A stretch of 64,000 nt of DNA, taken from positions 1-64,000 of the forward strand of contig CP100319.1 of the NCBI GenBank assembly GCA_029851125.1. The letters are read 5' to 3'. The position numbers and the translations under genes are program-made. Below the pieces are notes generated by a model that made no database searches, was not told the origin of the DNA, and saw nothing but the letters and a program-made list of their open reading frames with translations. Positions 10,694-21,080 of the stretch are shown here, piece after piece; positions within the stretch are counted from its first letter, which is position 1; each line of letters starts with the position of its first letter. The DNA is from Candidatus Bostrichicola ureolyticus. Its GTDB lineage: Bacteria > Bacteroidota > Bacteroidia > Flavobacteriales > Blattabacteriaceae.

Positions 10694-12766
10694 TTATTTT
10701 CTAATTTCAGCTCCTAATTTTTCTTTAAAAATTTTTTTAAGTTTATTCATTATTTGATCTATTATTTGATTGGTTAATGTTTGTTTTTTATTTTCAAAAT
10801 AAAAACTAATAGCATAAGATTTTTTACCAATTGGTAATTGGGAACCTTGATATATATCAAAAAGTTTTACTTTTTTAAGTAAGTTTTTTTCTGTATTTTT
10901 TGCTAAATAATAAATGTCTTCAAAAAGTATATTATTATCTAATAATAATGCTAAATCTCTTTTAATACCAGGATATTTAGAAATATTAATATAATGTATA
11001 TTATTTTGTTTTTTTAAAAAAATATCAATAAAAATTTTCCAATTAAATTCAGCATAAAATACATCTTGATAAATATTAAATTTTTTTGTTATAGTTTCTT
11101 TAACTTGACCTATTTTAAAGAGATTATAATCTAGATATCTTATTATAAGAGTTTCATATAAAAAATGATCATTAAATATTAATTTCTGAGTATAATTATC
11201 AATACCAATTTTTTGCATTATTTGTTCTATAATGCCCTTTAAATAAAAAAAAGATATATCTAAATAATCTAGCAATTTTATATTTTCTATTTTTCCAGTT
11301 ACAACTAAACTTAAATATTTTGTTTCTAACAAATTATTATTTTTCTTCAAATAAGTTTTACCAAATTCAAATAATTTTAGGTTAAAATTTTTTCTCTTTA
11401 TATTATAAGAAATACTTTCAAGCATACCAAATAAAAGATTTGGCTGCATTAAAGATAAATCATTACTTAATGGATTAATAACATTAATTATCATTTTATT
11501 TGTTATAGCATTTAATAAATTGATATAATCATGTTTTTTTAATGAAATAGTTACTATTTCATTAAATCCATGAGCTAATAATTGTTTAGCAATAGTTTCT
11601 TCTACTTTACAACTTAATTCATATGATGAATTATCAATATAATCCAAACTATATTTTTTTTTTGATGATTTTAAATTGTTATATCCATATATACGTAATA
11701 TTTCTTCTATTATATCTATTTCACGTTTTACATCTACCCTATATAAAGGAACCGAAAGTGTTAATGATTCTTCATTTTGATAAATGACTTTAATTTCCAA
11801 AAGTTCTAAAATTTGCAAAATTTTGTTTTGTGATATATTACATCCAATAATATTATATATTTTGTTATATCGTAATATTATTTTATAATTAGATATATGT
11901 ATAGGATATATATCTATAATATCAGACGATATATATCCACCTGTAATTTCTTTTATTAATAATGCTGCGCGTTTTAAAGCGTAGATAGTTTTATTAGGAT
12001 CTATTCCCCGTTCAAAACGAAAAGAATATTCAGTATTTAAGTTATGTCTTTTAACACTTTTACGTATAGTTAAAGGACTAAAATAAGCACTATCAATAAA
12101 AATATTTTTAGTATTATTAGTAACTCTATAATTAATTCCTTCGAATATTCCAGCAATACAAATAGGATTTTGGTTATCGCAAATAATTAAATCTTCTTCT
12201 GATAAAAGAATATTATCTAATAATGTATTATTATTATTAATTGTCTTTACTTTAATATTAAATCCTTTAATTTTATCAGCATCAAATACATGCATAGGTT
12301 GACCCAATTCAAACATAACAAAATTAATAATATCTATTACACTATTAATAGGATTAATTCCGATAACTTTTAATCTATCTTGTAGCCATTGTGGAGATTG
12401 AAAAATTTTAATTTTAGATATAGTAATTCCTGAATAACGTAAACATTTTTTTGTGTTCTCAATATTTATTGAGAATGGAATCCAATCAATGTCTTTTTTT
12501 AAATTATTCTTTATATAAGGTTTTATTAATTTAGCTTTATAATCACGAGTTATTAAAGCGGCATATAAATCTCTAGCTATTCCATAATGACTAATTGCAT
12601 CAGAACGATTAGGTGTTATAACTATATCAATACCCCAATCCATTAAATTATCAAAATATTTAATATTTTCTACTTCTAAACCTATATCAGTTAATAAATT
12701 TGATATTTGATTTATATCTAAATCTGTATAAAGATATTCTTTAAGCCATTTGTAAGATATAATCAT
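10694..12766 (-). CDS. pheT: Phenylalanyl-tRNA synthetase beta subunit, lacking the tRNA-binding OB domain
   Basis: Beta chain of the (alpha-beta)2 PheRS. The product has 690 residues against about 800 in the family. The N-terminal helix region runs to [10 protein letters not shown] (about residue 38) and then passes directly to [20 protein letters not shown] (about 47-66), which in other bacteria follows some 110 residues later. The missing part is the EMAP/Trbp111-like OB fold. The B3/B4 editing region, B5, the catalytic-like core and the C-terminal FDX-ACB domain (from [13 protein letters not shown] to the end) are retained. The deletion is in frame and the gene looks functional. It overlaps dnaN by 1 base. 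Confidence 0.95.
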   Translation of the reverse strand: MIISYKWLKEYLYTDLDINQISNLLTDIGLEVENIKYFDNLMDWGIDIVITPNRSDAISHYGIARDLYAALITRDYKAKLIKPYIKNNLKKDIDWIPFSINIENTKKCLRYSGITISKIKIFQSPQWLQDRLKVIGINPINSVIDIINFVMFELGQPMHVFDADKIKGFNIKVKTINNNNTLLDNILLSEEDLIICDNQNPICIAGIFEGINYRVTNNTKNIFIDSAYFSPLTIRKSVKRHNLNTEYSFRFERGIDPNKTIYALKRAALLIKEITGGYISSDIIDIYPIHISNYKIILRYNKIYNIIGCNISQNKILQILELLEIKVIYQNEESLTLSVPLYRVDVKREIDIIEEILRIYGYNNLKSSKKKYSLDYIDNSSYELSCKVEETIAKQLLAHGFNEIVTISLKKHDYINLLNAITNKMIINVINPLSNDLSLMQPNLLFGMLESISYNIKRKNFNLKLFEFGKTYLKKNNNLLETKYLSLVVTGKIENIKLLDYLDISFFYLKGIIEQIMQKIGIDNYTQKLIFNDHFLYETLIIRYLDYNLFKIGQVKETITKKFNIYQDVFYAEFNWKIFIDIFLKKQNNIHYINISKYPGIKRDLALLLDNNILFEDIYYLAKNTEKNLLKKVKLFDIYQGSQLPIGKKSYAISFYFENKKQTLTNQIIDQIMNKLKKIFKEKLGAEIRK

Positions 12767-13884
12767 TATAAATAATATGGCATTACTAACATTAATAATT
12801 CTTCTTCTTCATCTAAATAGTCAAAAGGTTTCAAAATCACTGATAAATTAGGTTGTGACATTTCAAATATAATATTTTCTCCATCAATATGTGATATCAT
12901 ATCTATTAAAAATTTTGAATTAAATCCTATTTTAAAATCTTTACCTGTATAATCGCATTTCAATGTTTCAAAAGCTTTATTTGAAAATTCAATATCTTTT
13001 GCTATAAGATTCAATGTTTGATATTTTAAATGTAAACATATTTGATAATTTTTTTTACTAGAAAATAGTGAAATACGTTTAATAGAATTTAAAAAAACAT
13101 TTTTATTTATAATAAGTTTTTTATCATTATTATTAGGAATAACTGATTCATAATTTGGATAATTACCATTAATTAGTTTGCATATTAGTGTTTTATCAGA
13201 TAAAGAAAATGTAGTATTATTTTCATTATAATATATTGTAACTATTTCTTCTTTTTTTTTATTTAAAATACTTTTTAATATTTTTAATGGTTTTTTAGGA
13301 ATAATTAATTTAGCAATTTGATTATTTTTAATATCTTTTCTAACATATTTTACTAGTTTATTAGAATCTGTGCTTACAAAAATAGATTCATTAGGAGTAA
13401 TATAAAAAAATACGCCTGTAAGAACTTGTCTAAAATCATCATTTCCTGTAGCAAATAATGTTTTGTCAATTATTTTTGAAAGTGTATTGGTTGATAATTT
13501 TATTTTACCTAAATAATTAATATTATTAATATTAGGAAATGTTTCTGCGTCTTCTATAGTTATAGTATAATTTCCATATCTAGAAATAATATTAAGTATA
13601 TGTTCATTTTCTGAATAAAATGTAATAGGTTGTTCAGGCAAATTTTTTAACGTATTTATAATTAATTTAGCTGGTACAGCAATTTTTCCATTTTTATCAT
13701 AATTAATGATATCAATTTTAGTTATAATAGTAACTTCCAAATCAGAAGCTATAACAAATAGTTCGTTATCTTTTACTTTAAAAAGTAAATTATTTAAAAT
13801 AGAAATAGAATTATTGTAATTAATAATGCCATTAAAATATTGTAAATATTTAAATAATTTATGACTAGAAATAGTAAATTTCAT
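12766..13884 (-). CDS. dnaN: DNA polymerase III beta subunit (sliding clamp)
   Basis: Ring-shaped processivity clamp for the replicative polymerase. 372 residues, family length, beginning MKFTISSHKLFKYLQ and ending in LVMPYYL, which matches the conserved C-terminal LMP tail near the protein-binding pocket. Three repeated clamp domains of about 120 residues can be followed. The last base is shared with the ATG of pheT. dnaA is not adjacent, so dnaN does not mark an origin here. Confidence 0.96.
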   Translation of the reverse strand: MKFTISSHKLFKYLQYFNGIINYNNSISILNNLLFKVKDNELFVIASDLEVTIITKIDIINYDKNGKIAVPAKLIINTLKNLPEQPITFYSENEHILNIISRYGNYTITIEDAETFPNINNINYLGKIKLSTNTLSKIIDKTLFATGNDDFRQVLTGVFFYITPNESIFVSTDSNKLVKYVRKDIKNNQIAKLIIPKKPLKILKSILNKKKEEIVTIYYNENNTTFSLSDKTLICKLINGNYPNYESVIPNNNDKKLIINKNVFLNSIKRISLFSSKKNYQICLHLKYQTLNLIAKDIEFSNKAFETLKCDYTGKDFKIGFNSKFLIDMISHIDGENIIFEMSQPNLSVILKPFDYLDEEEELLMLVMPYYL

Positions 13885-13902
13885 TATTAATAGATTAATT
13901 AG

Positions 13903-13976
13903 TAGCGTGAGGGGGATTTGAACCCCCGACCTCCGGGTTATGAATCCGACGCTCTAACCATCTGAGCTATCACGCC
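13903..13976 (-). tRNA. trnM: tRNA with CAT anticodon, probably elongator tRNA-Met
   Basis: Cloverleaf with acceptor GGCGTGA/TCACGCT (G1-U72 wobble) and anticodon loop TTCATAA. The stem TCGGA/CCCGG has an A31-C39 mismatch. The acceptor top pair does not resemble an initiator tRNA. It matches the flavobacterial elongator Met type as I recall it, but a CAT anticodon is also used by the tRNA-Ile that TilS converts to lysidine, and that identity cannot be excluded by eye. A tilS gene is present at 45530. Confidence 0.88.
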
Positions 13977-14016
13977 ATTAATTTTTTTATTATATTTATT
14001 TATATTTTAATAATAA

Positions 14017-14037
14017 TTATAATTTTTAAAATTATAA
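14017..14037. other. Perfect A/T inverted repeat between divergent tRNA-Met and rsmD
   Basis: TTATAATTTT and AAAATTATAA form 10-base arms around a single T. It lies in the 127-bp gene-free gap between tRNA-Met (minus) and rsmD (plus). No G/C and no clear role; it may be a hairpin or simply a product of low complexity. Confidence 0.4.
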
Positions 14038-14103
14038 AATTTTTTAATTTTTTTTATTACTTTTAAGAAGTAAGTATAGATTTATAATTTTAATCTATTA
14101 GAT

Positions 14104-14660
14104 ATGAGAATTATTTCAGGAAAATTAAAAGGAAGAAGATTTTCAATACCTAAGCATTTATCTAAATTTAATATTAGACCTACTACAGATAAAGCTAGAG
14201 AATCATTATTTAATATATTATTAAATAATATTATTATAAATAATAAATTAATAGTTTTAGATTTATTTTGTGGAATAGGCAGTTTAAGTTATGAATTTAT
14301 TTCTAGAGGAATATCAAAAATATATTCTTTAGATATTAATGCTATGTGTATACAATACATACGTAAAAAATCTATAGATTTTAATATCCAAAATAAAATT
14401 ATTGCCTTAAGATATAACGTATTTTTTTTTTAAAAAATAGGAATTTAAATTCAGATATAATTTTTGCTGATCCACCTTATGGTATGGAAAATAAATATTT
14501 TATATTATTAATGAATTTATGTTTAAAAAATATTAAAAAAAACGGTATTCTAATTATAGAACATCCAGCTAATAAACAAATATTTTGTGATAATTATAAT
14601 TATTATGTTAATACAAAAAAATATGGCAGAATTTGTTTTAGTTTTTTTAAAAAAAATTGA
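14104..14660 (+). pseudogene. rsmD: 16S rRNA (guanine966-N2)-methyltransferase, frameshifted at a T10 run
   Basis: RsmD methylates G966 of 16S rRNA. The first frame (14104-14433) carries the N-terminal MRIISGKLKGR and the SAM-binding motif DLFCGIGS at residues 53-60, then stops. The rest continues in the frame one base back, with the catalytic motif DPPYG coded from 14469 and a normal C-terminus ending at the TGA at 14658. The break is inside a run of ten T (14422-14431) followed by six A; one extra T restores a protein of about 185 residues, the family length. It is either a recent pseudogene, a gene rescued by transcriptional slippage, or a sequencing undercall. Confidence 0.9.
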
Positions 14661-14693
14661 AAAAAAAATACATTATTAAAAAAAATACATTTT

Positions 14694-16418
14694 ATGTCTT
14701 ATAACAAAAAAGAATTCGATTGGATTACTTATGAAAATGGATTAAATGAATATGAAAAAGAAGAAAGAGAAAAACTTAAAGAAAATTATACAAAAACAAT
14801 TCCTAATATTAATGAATATGAAATACATAAAGGTTTGGTAACAAACATAGAAAATAAAGAAATTATTGTTGATTTTGGATTTAAATCTGAAGGAGTTATA
14901 TCTTTAAATGAATTTAAAGATGATATAATTCCTAATGTAGGAGATACTATTGAAGTAATGATTTATAAACTTGATTATAAAGGTGAATGTATTCTTTCCT
15001 ATCAAAAAGCTAAAATGTTAAAAAATTGGCTTAAGATAAATGATTCATATGAAAAAGGTGAAATAATATTAGGTATTGTAACAGCTCGTACAAAAGGAGG
15101 ATTAATAGTTAAAATTTTTGATATTGAATGTTTTTTACCAGGATCACATATTAATATAAAACCTACACGAGATTATGATATTTATGTTGGTAAAACTCTA
15201 GAAGTTAAAGTTGTTAAACTAAACACTCAAACTAAAAATGTTGTTGTATCACATAAAATATTAATAGAACAGGATCTTGAAGAACAAAAAAAAGAAATAA
15301 TATCTACTTTAAATAAAGGTCAAATAGTAGAAGGAACTGTTAAAAACATACTTCCTTATGGTTGTTTTGTAGATTTAGGAGGAATTGATGCTTTAATACA
15401 TATTACTGATATAAAATGGCAAAGAATTGAACATCCTTCAGAAGAAGTTAAATTAGGTCAAGTTTTAAATTGCGTTGTATTAGGAATAGATAAAGAAAAA
15501 AATAGGGTTCAATTAGGATTAAAACAATTACAAAAACATCCTTGGGATATATTAGATTCTAATTTAAAAGTAGGAGATATAGTGAACGGAACTGTAACTT
15601 TATTAGCAGATTATGGTGCTATTATAGAAATAATTCCAGGTGTAGAAGGATTAATACATACTAGTGAAATGTCTTGGGATTCAAATTTACTGTGTGCAAG
15701 AGACTTTTTGAAAGTTGGTGATAAAGTAAAATCTGTTATTCTAACTTTAGATCGTGAAGATAGAAAAATGTATTTAAGCATAAAACAAATGACACCTGAT
15801 CCATGGAATAGTATAGAAAAAAAATATAATGTAGGATCTAAACATACAGGAATAATTCATAGTTTGACTAATTTTGGTGTATTTGTTGAATTACAAAAAG
15901 ATATACGTGGAATTATTAAGACTTATGATTTATCATGGACTAAAAAAATTAAACATCCTTCAGAATTTTGTAAAAAAGGAGATAAAATTGATGTTGTAGT
16001 ATTAAATTTAGACATTAATGCCCGTAGGTTGAGTTTAGGACATAAACAATTATATAAAAATCCTTTTGATGAATATGAAAATATATTTACTGTAGGTTCA
16101 ATACATAAAGGGACAGTTATTAAAAATTTTGATAAAGGTGCTGCAATTAAAATTGAAAAAAATGATAAGTCTATAGAAGCTTTTTCTCCATTTCGTTATT
16201 TAGAAACTAAAAATAAATCAATTTTAAAAAAAGGAGATAAAGCTGATTTTAAGATAATGGAATTTAATAAAGAATCAAAAACAATTATTGTTTCTCATAC
16301 ATCTACATTTACATCTACATTTCGTAATATTAAAAAAATTAAAAAACATAAATCTACTTTTGGAGATTTTACAGAATTAACTAATTTAAAAAAATTAATT
16401 GAAAGCCAAAATAAATAA
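14694..16418 (+). CDS. rpsA: 30S ribosomal protein S1
   Basis: RNA-binding protein that helps load mRNA on the 30S subunit. The 574 residues contain a chain of S1 OB-fold repeats; the clearest begin near residues 207 (KGQIVEGTVKNILPYGCFVD), 292 (VGDIVNGTVTLLADYGAIIE), 377 (VGSKHTGIIHSLTNFGVFVE) and 460. The first repeats, near 45 and 125, are more diverged, as usual. Because the 16S anti-Shine-Dalgarno core is altered in this genome, S1 is a likely main contributor to mRNA recognition, which is inference. Confidence 0.97.
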   Translation: MSYNKKEFDWITYENGLNEYEKEEREKLKENYTKTIPNINEYEIHKGLVTNIENKEIIVDFGFKSEGVISLNEFKDDIIPNVGDTIEVMIYKLDYKGECILSYQKAKMLKNWLKINDSYEKGEIILGIVTARTKGGLIVKIFDIECFLPGSHINIKPTRDYDIYVGKTLEVKVVKLNTQTKNVVVSHKILIEQDLEEQKKEIISTLNKGQIVEGTVKNILPYGCFVDLGGIDALIHITDIKWQRIEHPSEEVKLGQVLNCVVLGIDKEKNRVQLGLKQLQKHPWDILDSNLKVGDIVNGTVTLLADYGAIIEIIPGVEGLIHTSEMSWDSNLLCARDFLKVGDKVKSVILTLDREDRKMYLSIKQMTPDPWNSIEKKYNVGSKHTGIIHSLTNFGVFVELQKDIRGIIKTYDLSWTKKIKHPSEFCKKGDKIDVVVLNLDINARRLSLGHKQLYKNPFDEYENIFTVGSIHKGTVIKNFDKGAAIKIEKNDKSIEAFSPFRYLETKNKSILKKGDKADFKIMEFNKESKTIIVSHTSTFTSTFRNIKKIKKHKSTFGDFTELTNLKKLIESQNK

Positions 16419-16431
16419 ATAATTTTTTTTT

Positions 16432-16911
16432 ATGAAAAAATTAATATTAGTCCGTCATTCTAATGCTATTGTAGAAAATAAATTAAAAGATAAAGATAGA
16501 CATTTAACTATTCTAGGTATAGAAATTGCTTATAAAGTAGCATTTTTTTTAAAAAAAAAATTAACAATAAATAAAAAGTGGTTATCTATATCTAGCCCAG
16601 CAATAAGAGCTTTACATACTGCGGTAATTTTTTCATATGTATTTAACACTTTGTCAAGTTTAAAAATTGAAGAATGTCTTTATACTTTTTCTGTAATCGA
16701 ATTACAAAAATTTATTAAAAGTAGTATTGATTCTAGTTTTGATAATATTATTTTATTTGGACATAATTCAGGAATTACAGAATTAGTTAATTTATTAGGA
16801 AATAATATTTTTATTAATCCATCGGGATTAGCTATATTAAAATTCAATACTTTGGATAATCTTAATGATGGAGTGGTAGAATACATTATTGATCCTAATC
16901 AAATAAATTAA
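16432..16911 (+). CDS. SixA-like histidine phosphatase family protein
   Basis: Short histidine-phosphatase-superfamily protein of 159 residues, the size of SixA phosphohistidine phosphatases. The RHG-type motif is LVRHSNA with catalytic His9; the SSPAIRALHTA segment (residues 54-64) supplies the conserved Arg, and the second His is in LFGHNSG (His111). The natural substrate in Bacteroidota is not known to me. An A10 run at 16551-16560 is in frame here. The stop TAA shares the palindrome TTAA with the stop of the convergent secA. Confidence 0.88.
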   Translation: MKKLILVRHSNAIVENKLKDKDRHLTILGIEIAYKVAFFLKKKLTINKKWLSISSPAIRALHTAVIFSYVFNTLSSLKIEECLYTFSVIELQKFIKSSIDSSFDNIILFGHNSGITELVNLLGNNIFINPSGLAILKFNTLDNLNDGVVEYIIDPNQIN

Positions 16912-19900
16912 ATATCTATTTTAGATTTAAATAAAAAAGATACAATATTTTTATTAATTTCATTAATTACTCTCTTAAAAAGAGTAAAAGCTTCGCTTTT
17001 ATAAACTAAAAGAGGATCTTTTTGTTCATAAACTGCATTTTGTACAAAATTACGTAAATTATCCATTTCACAAAGATGTTCCTTCCATATATCATCTATA
17101 ACATTCAATATAATTTTTTGTTCAATATCATTAATTAAGGATTGACCACTCACATTTGTATATAATATTATATATATATTTCTAATTCCATCAGAAAATA
17201 AAATTGCTTGATTTTCTTTATTTCTATCTATTAGATAATTTAACTCATTAATTTTTATACTTTTTATAAGTTTATATTGTTCCAGTATTATATTGTATAA
17301 TTTATTGATAATGTCTTGTTTTTTACTAGTTTTAGTAAAAATATCAATAATATTTTGGTTTATTAAACCAAAATTATTAATAAATTCTGACTTAAAAAGT
17401 TCTAAATTATTCTCATTAACAATTTTATTTATTACATTATAAATCATATTGGCAATATCTATATCAATATGTTTTCCTATAATAGCATATTTACGTAACT
17501 TATAAATTATTTCTCTTTGTTTGTTCATTACATTATCATACTCTAGTAATCGTTTTCGAATCATAAAATTATTTTCTTCTACTTTTTTTTGAGCACGTTC
17601 TATTGAACGTGTTATTAATGAGTGTTGTATTGATGAACCTATTATATCCATTAATTTTGCTAATCGATCGGATCCTATGAATAAACGCATTAATTTATCT
17701 TCTAAAGAAACATAAAATTGAGAACTTCCTGGATCTCCTTGACGACCTGCACGTCCTCTTAATTGACGATCTATACGTCTTGAATCATGTCTTTCAGTCC
17801 CTATTATTGCTAGTCCTCCATTATTTATAACTTCTTTAGAAAGTTTAATATCAGTACCTCTTCCGGCCATATTAGTAGCAATAGTAACGACACTAGTATC
17901 TCCAGCTTTTGCAATTATTTCAGCTTCTTTTTTATGTAATTTAGCATTTAAAACATTATGATTAATATTTCTTAATTTTAATGCAAAACTTAAAAGTTCT
18001 GAAACTTCTACAGAAGTAGTTCCTACTAATACTGGACGTTTGTATTTTGTTGATAACAATACTATTTCATCAATAATTGCGTTATATTTTTCACGCATTG
18101 TTTTAAAAACAATATCTTCTTTATCAAGACGTTTTATAGGTTTATTAGGTGGTATAATTACTACATCTAATTTATATAAATACCAAAATTCCTCAGATTC
18201 AGTTTCTGCAGTCCCTGTCATACCAGCTATTTTCTTATACATTCTAAAATAATTTTGCAAAGTAATACTAGCTAAAGTCTGACTATTGGATTCTATATTT
18301 ACATTTTCCTTAGCTTCAATAGCTTGATGTATACCATCAGAATAACGACGACCTTCTATTATTCTTCCAGTTTGCTCATCAACAATTTTAACCTTTCCCT
18401 CTAAAACAACATAATCAACATCTTTATTAAATAGTGTATAAGCTTTTAATAATTGATTAATAGCATGAATACGTTTTGACTTCAAAGAAAAAATATTAAA
18501 TATTTTTTCTTTTTGATCCAATTCTTCTTCTGTAGATAATTTTTTATTTTCTATATTAACAATTTCCATTGTTATATCAGGTAATATAAAAAAAGATGAA
18601 TCATTTACGCTTTTTGAAATATAATCAATTCCTTTATCTGTAAGTTCTACAGTATTATTAGCTTCATTTATTATAAAATACAAGTCAACATCAACTTTAA
18701 ACATATCTTCACCATTACATTGATTATATTTATTTTCAGTATTTTGTAATATATACAGTATATTTTTTTCGCTTAAAAATTTAATTAAAGGTTTATATTT
18801 AGGTAACCCCCTATAAACTTGTAAAAGTTTAAAACCACCTCTAATAGTATCCCCATGTTGAATCAATTCACGTGATTTTTTAAGAATTTTCCTCAATTCA
18901 ATACGTTGTTTCTCAATCATAGATTCTACTTTATCTTTCAACAGATAAAAATTATTATCTTTAATATCTGTTGGTCCTGATATAATTAAAGGAGTACGAG
19001 CTTCATCAATTAATACCGAATCTACTTCATCAATAATTACATAATTAAGTTCACGTTGCATTAAATCTTTTTTATCTTGCGCCATATTATCACGCAAATA
19101 ATCAAATCCAAATTCGTTATTGCTACCATAAGTAATATCTGCTCTATAAGCCTGTTTACGCCTATCAGTATTTGGAATATATTTATCTATACAATCTACT
19201 ATAATGCCATTAAATTCCATTAAAGGTGCTATCCATGCGGCATCCCTTTTTGCTAAATAATCATTAACAGTAACTACATGAACACCTCTTCCAGTAAGAG
19301 CATTTAAATAAATTGGTAAAGTTGCTACTAACGTTTTACCTTCCCCAGTAGCCATTTCAGCAATTTTACCATTATGAAGTATTATTCCACCTATAATTTG
19401 TACATCATAATGAATCATATCCCATATTATATGTTTTCCTGCAGCATACCAAGTGTTTTTCCAAATAGCTTTATCATCTTTTATTATAATATAATCTTTA
19501 TTATTAGATAATTCACGATCAAAAAACGTTGCATTAACTATAATATTTTCTTTAAAACGTCTAGCAGTTTCTATTATGACAGCAAAAGCTTCAGGAATTA
19601 ATTTATGTAAACAATCTTCTTCTATTTTATACATTTCTTTTTTTAAATTTTCTAATTTTATGTAAGCTCGTTCTTTTAAAGAAATATCAGAATATTGTTC
19701 TATTTGCGTTTTTAAATTTTCTATTTTCTTATAAATCTCTTGTGTAGAATTTTTAATTCTATTTTTAAATTCAATTGTTTTATTACGTAATCTATCATTA
19801 GATAGAGACTGCATAGTAATAATACATTGTTTTATATCATATAAATATTTTTTAGCATCTAAAATAGATCGTTCATTTTTATTGCCTAATAATTTTATTT

Positions 19901-19928
19901 TTTTTAAAATTTTTTCTAAAAATGTCAT
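16908..19928 (-). CDS. secA: Preprotein translocase ATPase SecA
   Basis: Motor that pushes unfolded proteins through SecYEG. 1006 residues, slightly shorter than free-living Bacteroidota SecA. Walker A is in MATGEGKTLVATL, Walker B in IDEVDSVLIDEART, and the motif VI segment RQLRGRAGRQGDPGSS is intact. No C-terminal zinc-binding tail is visible. Bacteroidota SecA carries an insert between the two nucleotide-binding halves, and a matching long insert is seen around residues 330-480. Convergent with the SixA-like gene, sharing the stop-codon bases. Confidence 0.97.
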   Translation of the reverse strand: MTFLEKILKKIKLLGNKNERSILDAKKYLYDIKQCIITMQSLSNDRLRNKTIEFKNRIKNSTQEIYKKIENLKTQIEQYSDISLKERAYIKLENLKKEMYKIEEDCLHKLIPEAFAVIIETARRFKENIIVNATFFDRELSNNKDYIIIKDDKAIWKNTWYAAGKHIIWDMIHYDVQIIGGIILHNGKIAEMATGEGKTLVATLPIYLNALTGRGVHVVTVNDYLAKRDAAWIAPLMEFNGIIVDCIDKYIPNTDRRKQAYRADITYGSNNEFGFDYLRDNMAQDKKDLMQRELNYVIIDEVDSVLIDEARTPLIISGPTDIKDNNFYLLKDKVESMIEKQRIELRKILKKSRELIQHGDTIRGGFKLLQVYRGLPKYKPLIKFLSEKNILYILQNTENKYNQCNGEDMFKVDVDLYFIINEANNTVELTDKGIDYISKSVNDSSFFILPDITMEIVNIENKKLSTEEELDQKEKIFNIFSLKSKRIHAINQLLKAYTLFNKDVDYVVLEGKVKIVDEQTGRIIEGRRYSDGIHQAIEAKENVNIESNSQTLASITLQNYFRMYKKIAGMTGTAETESEEFWYLYKLDVVIIPPNKPIKRLDKEDIVFKTMREKYNAIIDEIVLLSTKYKRPVLVGTTSVEVSELLSFALKLRNINHNVLNAKLHKKEAEIIAKAGDTSVVTIATNMAGRGTDIKLSKEVINNGGLAIIGTERHDSRRIDRQLRGRAGRQGDPGSSQFYVSLEDKLMRLFIGSDRLAKLMDIIGSSIQHSLITRSIERAQKKVEENNFMIRKRLLEYDNVMNKQREIIYKLRKYAIIGKHIDIDIANMIYNVINKIVNENNLELFKSEFINNFGLINQNIIDIFTKTSKKQDIINKLYNIILEQYKLIKSIKINELNYLIDRNKENQAILFSDGIRNIYIILYTNVSGQSLINDIEQKIILNVIDDIWKEHLCEMDNLRNFVQNAVYEQKDPLLVYKSEAFTLFKRVINEINKNIVSFLFKSKIDI

Positions 19929-19948
19929 TTTTTAAATGAAAAAATTTT

Positions 19949-20176
19949 TTATAATTCATATTCTCCTCTATTATACATAAAATCTTCGTCTGTAGTAGGA
20001 ATATCCGGCCATATATCTTGTAAAGATTCATACATTTCTTGATCATCTAATTCTTTAAGATTTTCTATTACTTCTAAAGGAGCACCACTACGAATAGCAT
20101 AATCAACTAGTTCAGTTTTAGTAGCAGGCCAAGGTGCATCTTCTAAATAAGAAATTAATTCTAAAGTCCAATACAT
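19949..20176 (-). CDS. DUF2795 family protein, conserved in Bacteroidota
   Basis: A 75-residue acidic, tryptophan-rich protein. The segment APWPATKTELVDYAIRSG followed by APLEVIENL and a C-terminal YESLQDIWPDIPT matches a small protein found widely in Bacteroidota and assigned to DUF2795. No signal peptide or membrane segment. Function is unknown. Its sequence appears much less eroded than that of nearby genes, which suggests strong selection. It lies 20 bases upstream of secA on the same strand and may be co-transcribed with it. Confidence 0.88.
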   Translation of the reverse strand: MYWTLELISYLEDAPWPATKTELVDYAIRSGAPLEVIENLKELDDQEMYESLQDIWPDIPTTDEDFMYNRGEYEL

Positions 20177-20217
20177 AATTTATTTAATAATAATATTATA
20201 TAATAATATAATAAATT

Positions 20218-21078
20218 TTAATAACATTCTTTTTTATAACGTTCAATATGTTCTTTTATAGATTCCTTTACTGGAATAAATTTATATTTTAATATTTTTA
20301 TTATTTTTTCATTTGAAAAAATATAGTTTTTATTTTTAATATAATTTTTAAATTTTTCACTATTTAGTATATTATTTCTATTGTTTATAAGTTCTTTATA
20401 AGAAATATTTTCACTATTTAGTATATAACGATTATTTTCATCATTTTTTTTTTGATCCATTAAACGAATACAACATTTAGCAACATCTCTAGCATCAATA
20501 CAACCAATAATACCTTTTGAGTATCCACATTTATTTATTAATTCAAATAAATTTTTTTTTTCCCAAAATCCTGAAGCTAAAATAATGCTAGGATTTGCAA
20601 TAACAACATTTAATCCTTCTTTACTACCACGCCATACTTCTATTTCTGATAGAAATTGAGTATTAAAATTAAATAGTTCTTTTGTTAAAAACAATTCAGT
20701 AATATAATTCATTTCATTAGAAATGAATATTGAATTGATATAACAAATTTTTTTTACACCTGTAGCAATACATATATTAATTATATCTGTAATATAATTT
20801 TTATTATAAATTTTTTTTCCTTGCCAAAGGCCTATTAAATTATTTGTATAATATACTTCATTGACTTCTTTAAATATTGAAATATCCAAACCTTTAACCC
20901 ATTCTATGTTTTGTAATAAATAATTAGTTTCTTTTGGTGGATAATAATAATTAAATATATGTTTTAATATATCAATACATTTTTTTGTTCGTAATACTAT
21001 AACTTTTTTTCCTTTTTTAAGAAGATATAATAATATATAACTACCTATTAAATCTGTTGCTCTAATAATAAATGTCAT
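20218..21078 (-). CDS. NAD-dependent epimerase/dehydratase-like protein with lost catalytic motifs
   Basis: Relic-like member of the extended SDR family (286 residues). The part LSEIEVWRGSKEGLNVVIA and the following NPSIIL, with DARDVAKCCIRLM further on, match the NAD-dependent epimerase type common in Bacteroidota. The nucleotide-binding glycine motif, normally like TGATGLVG, reads IRATDLIG, with two of three glycines replaced. The catalytic YxxxK position, aligned from the conserved EVWRG, appears as NFNTQ. The frame is open throughout. It is either an early pseudogene or a protein kept for a non-enzymatic reason. It ends 3 bases from ruvC. Confidence 0.75.
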   Translation of the reverse strand: MTFIIRATDLIGSYILLYLLKKGKKVIVLRTKKCIDILKHIFNYYYPPKETNYLLQNIEWVKGLDISIFKEVNEVYYTNNLIGLWQGKKIYNKNYITDIINICIATGVKKICYINSIFISNEMNYITELFLTKELFNFNTQFLSEIEVWRGSKEGLNVVIANPSIILASGFWEKKNLFELINKCGYSKGIIGCIDARDVAKCCIRLMDQKKNDENNRYILNSENISYKELINNRNNILNSEKFKNYIKNKNYIFSNEKIIKILKYKFIPVKESIKEHIERYKKECY

Positions 21079-21080
21079 TG

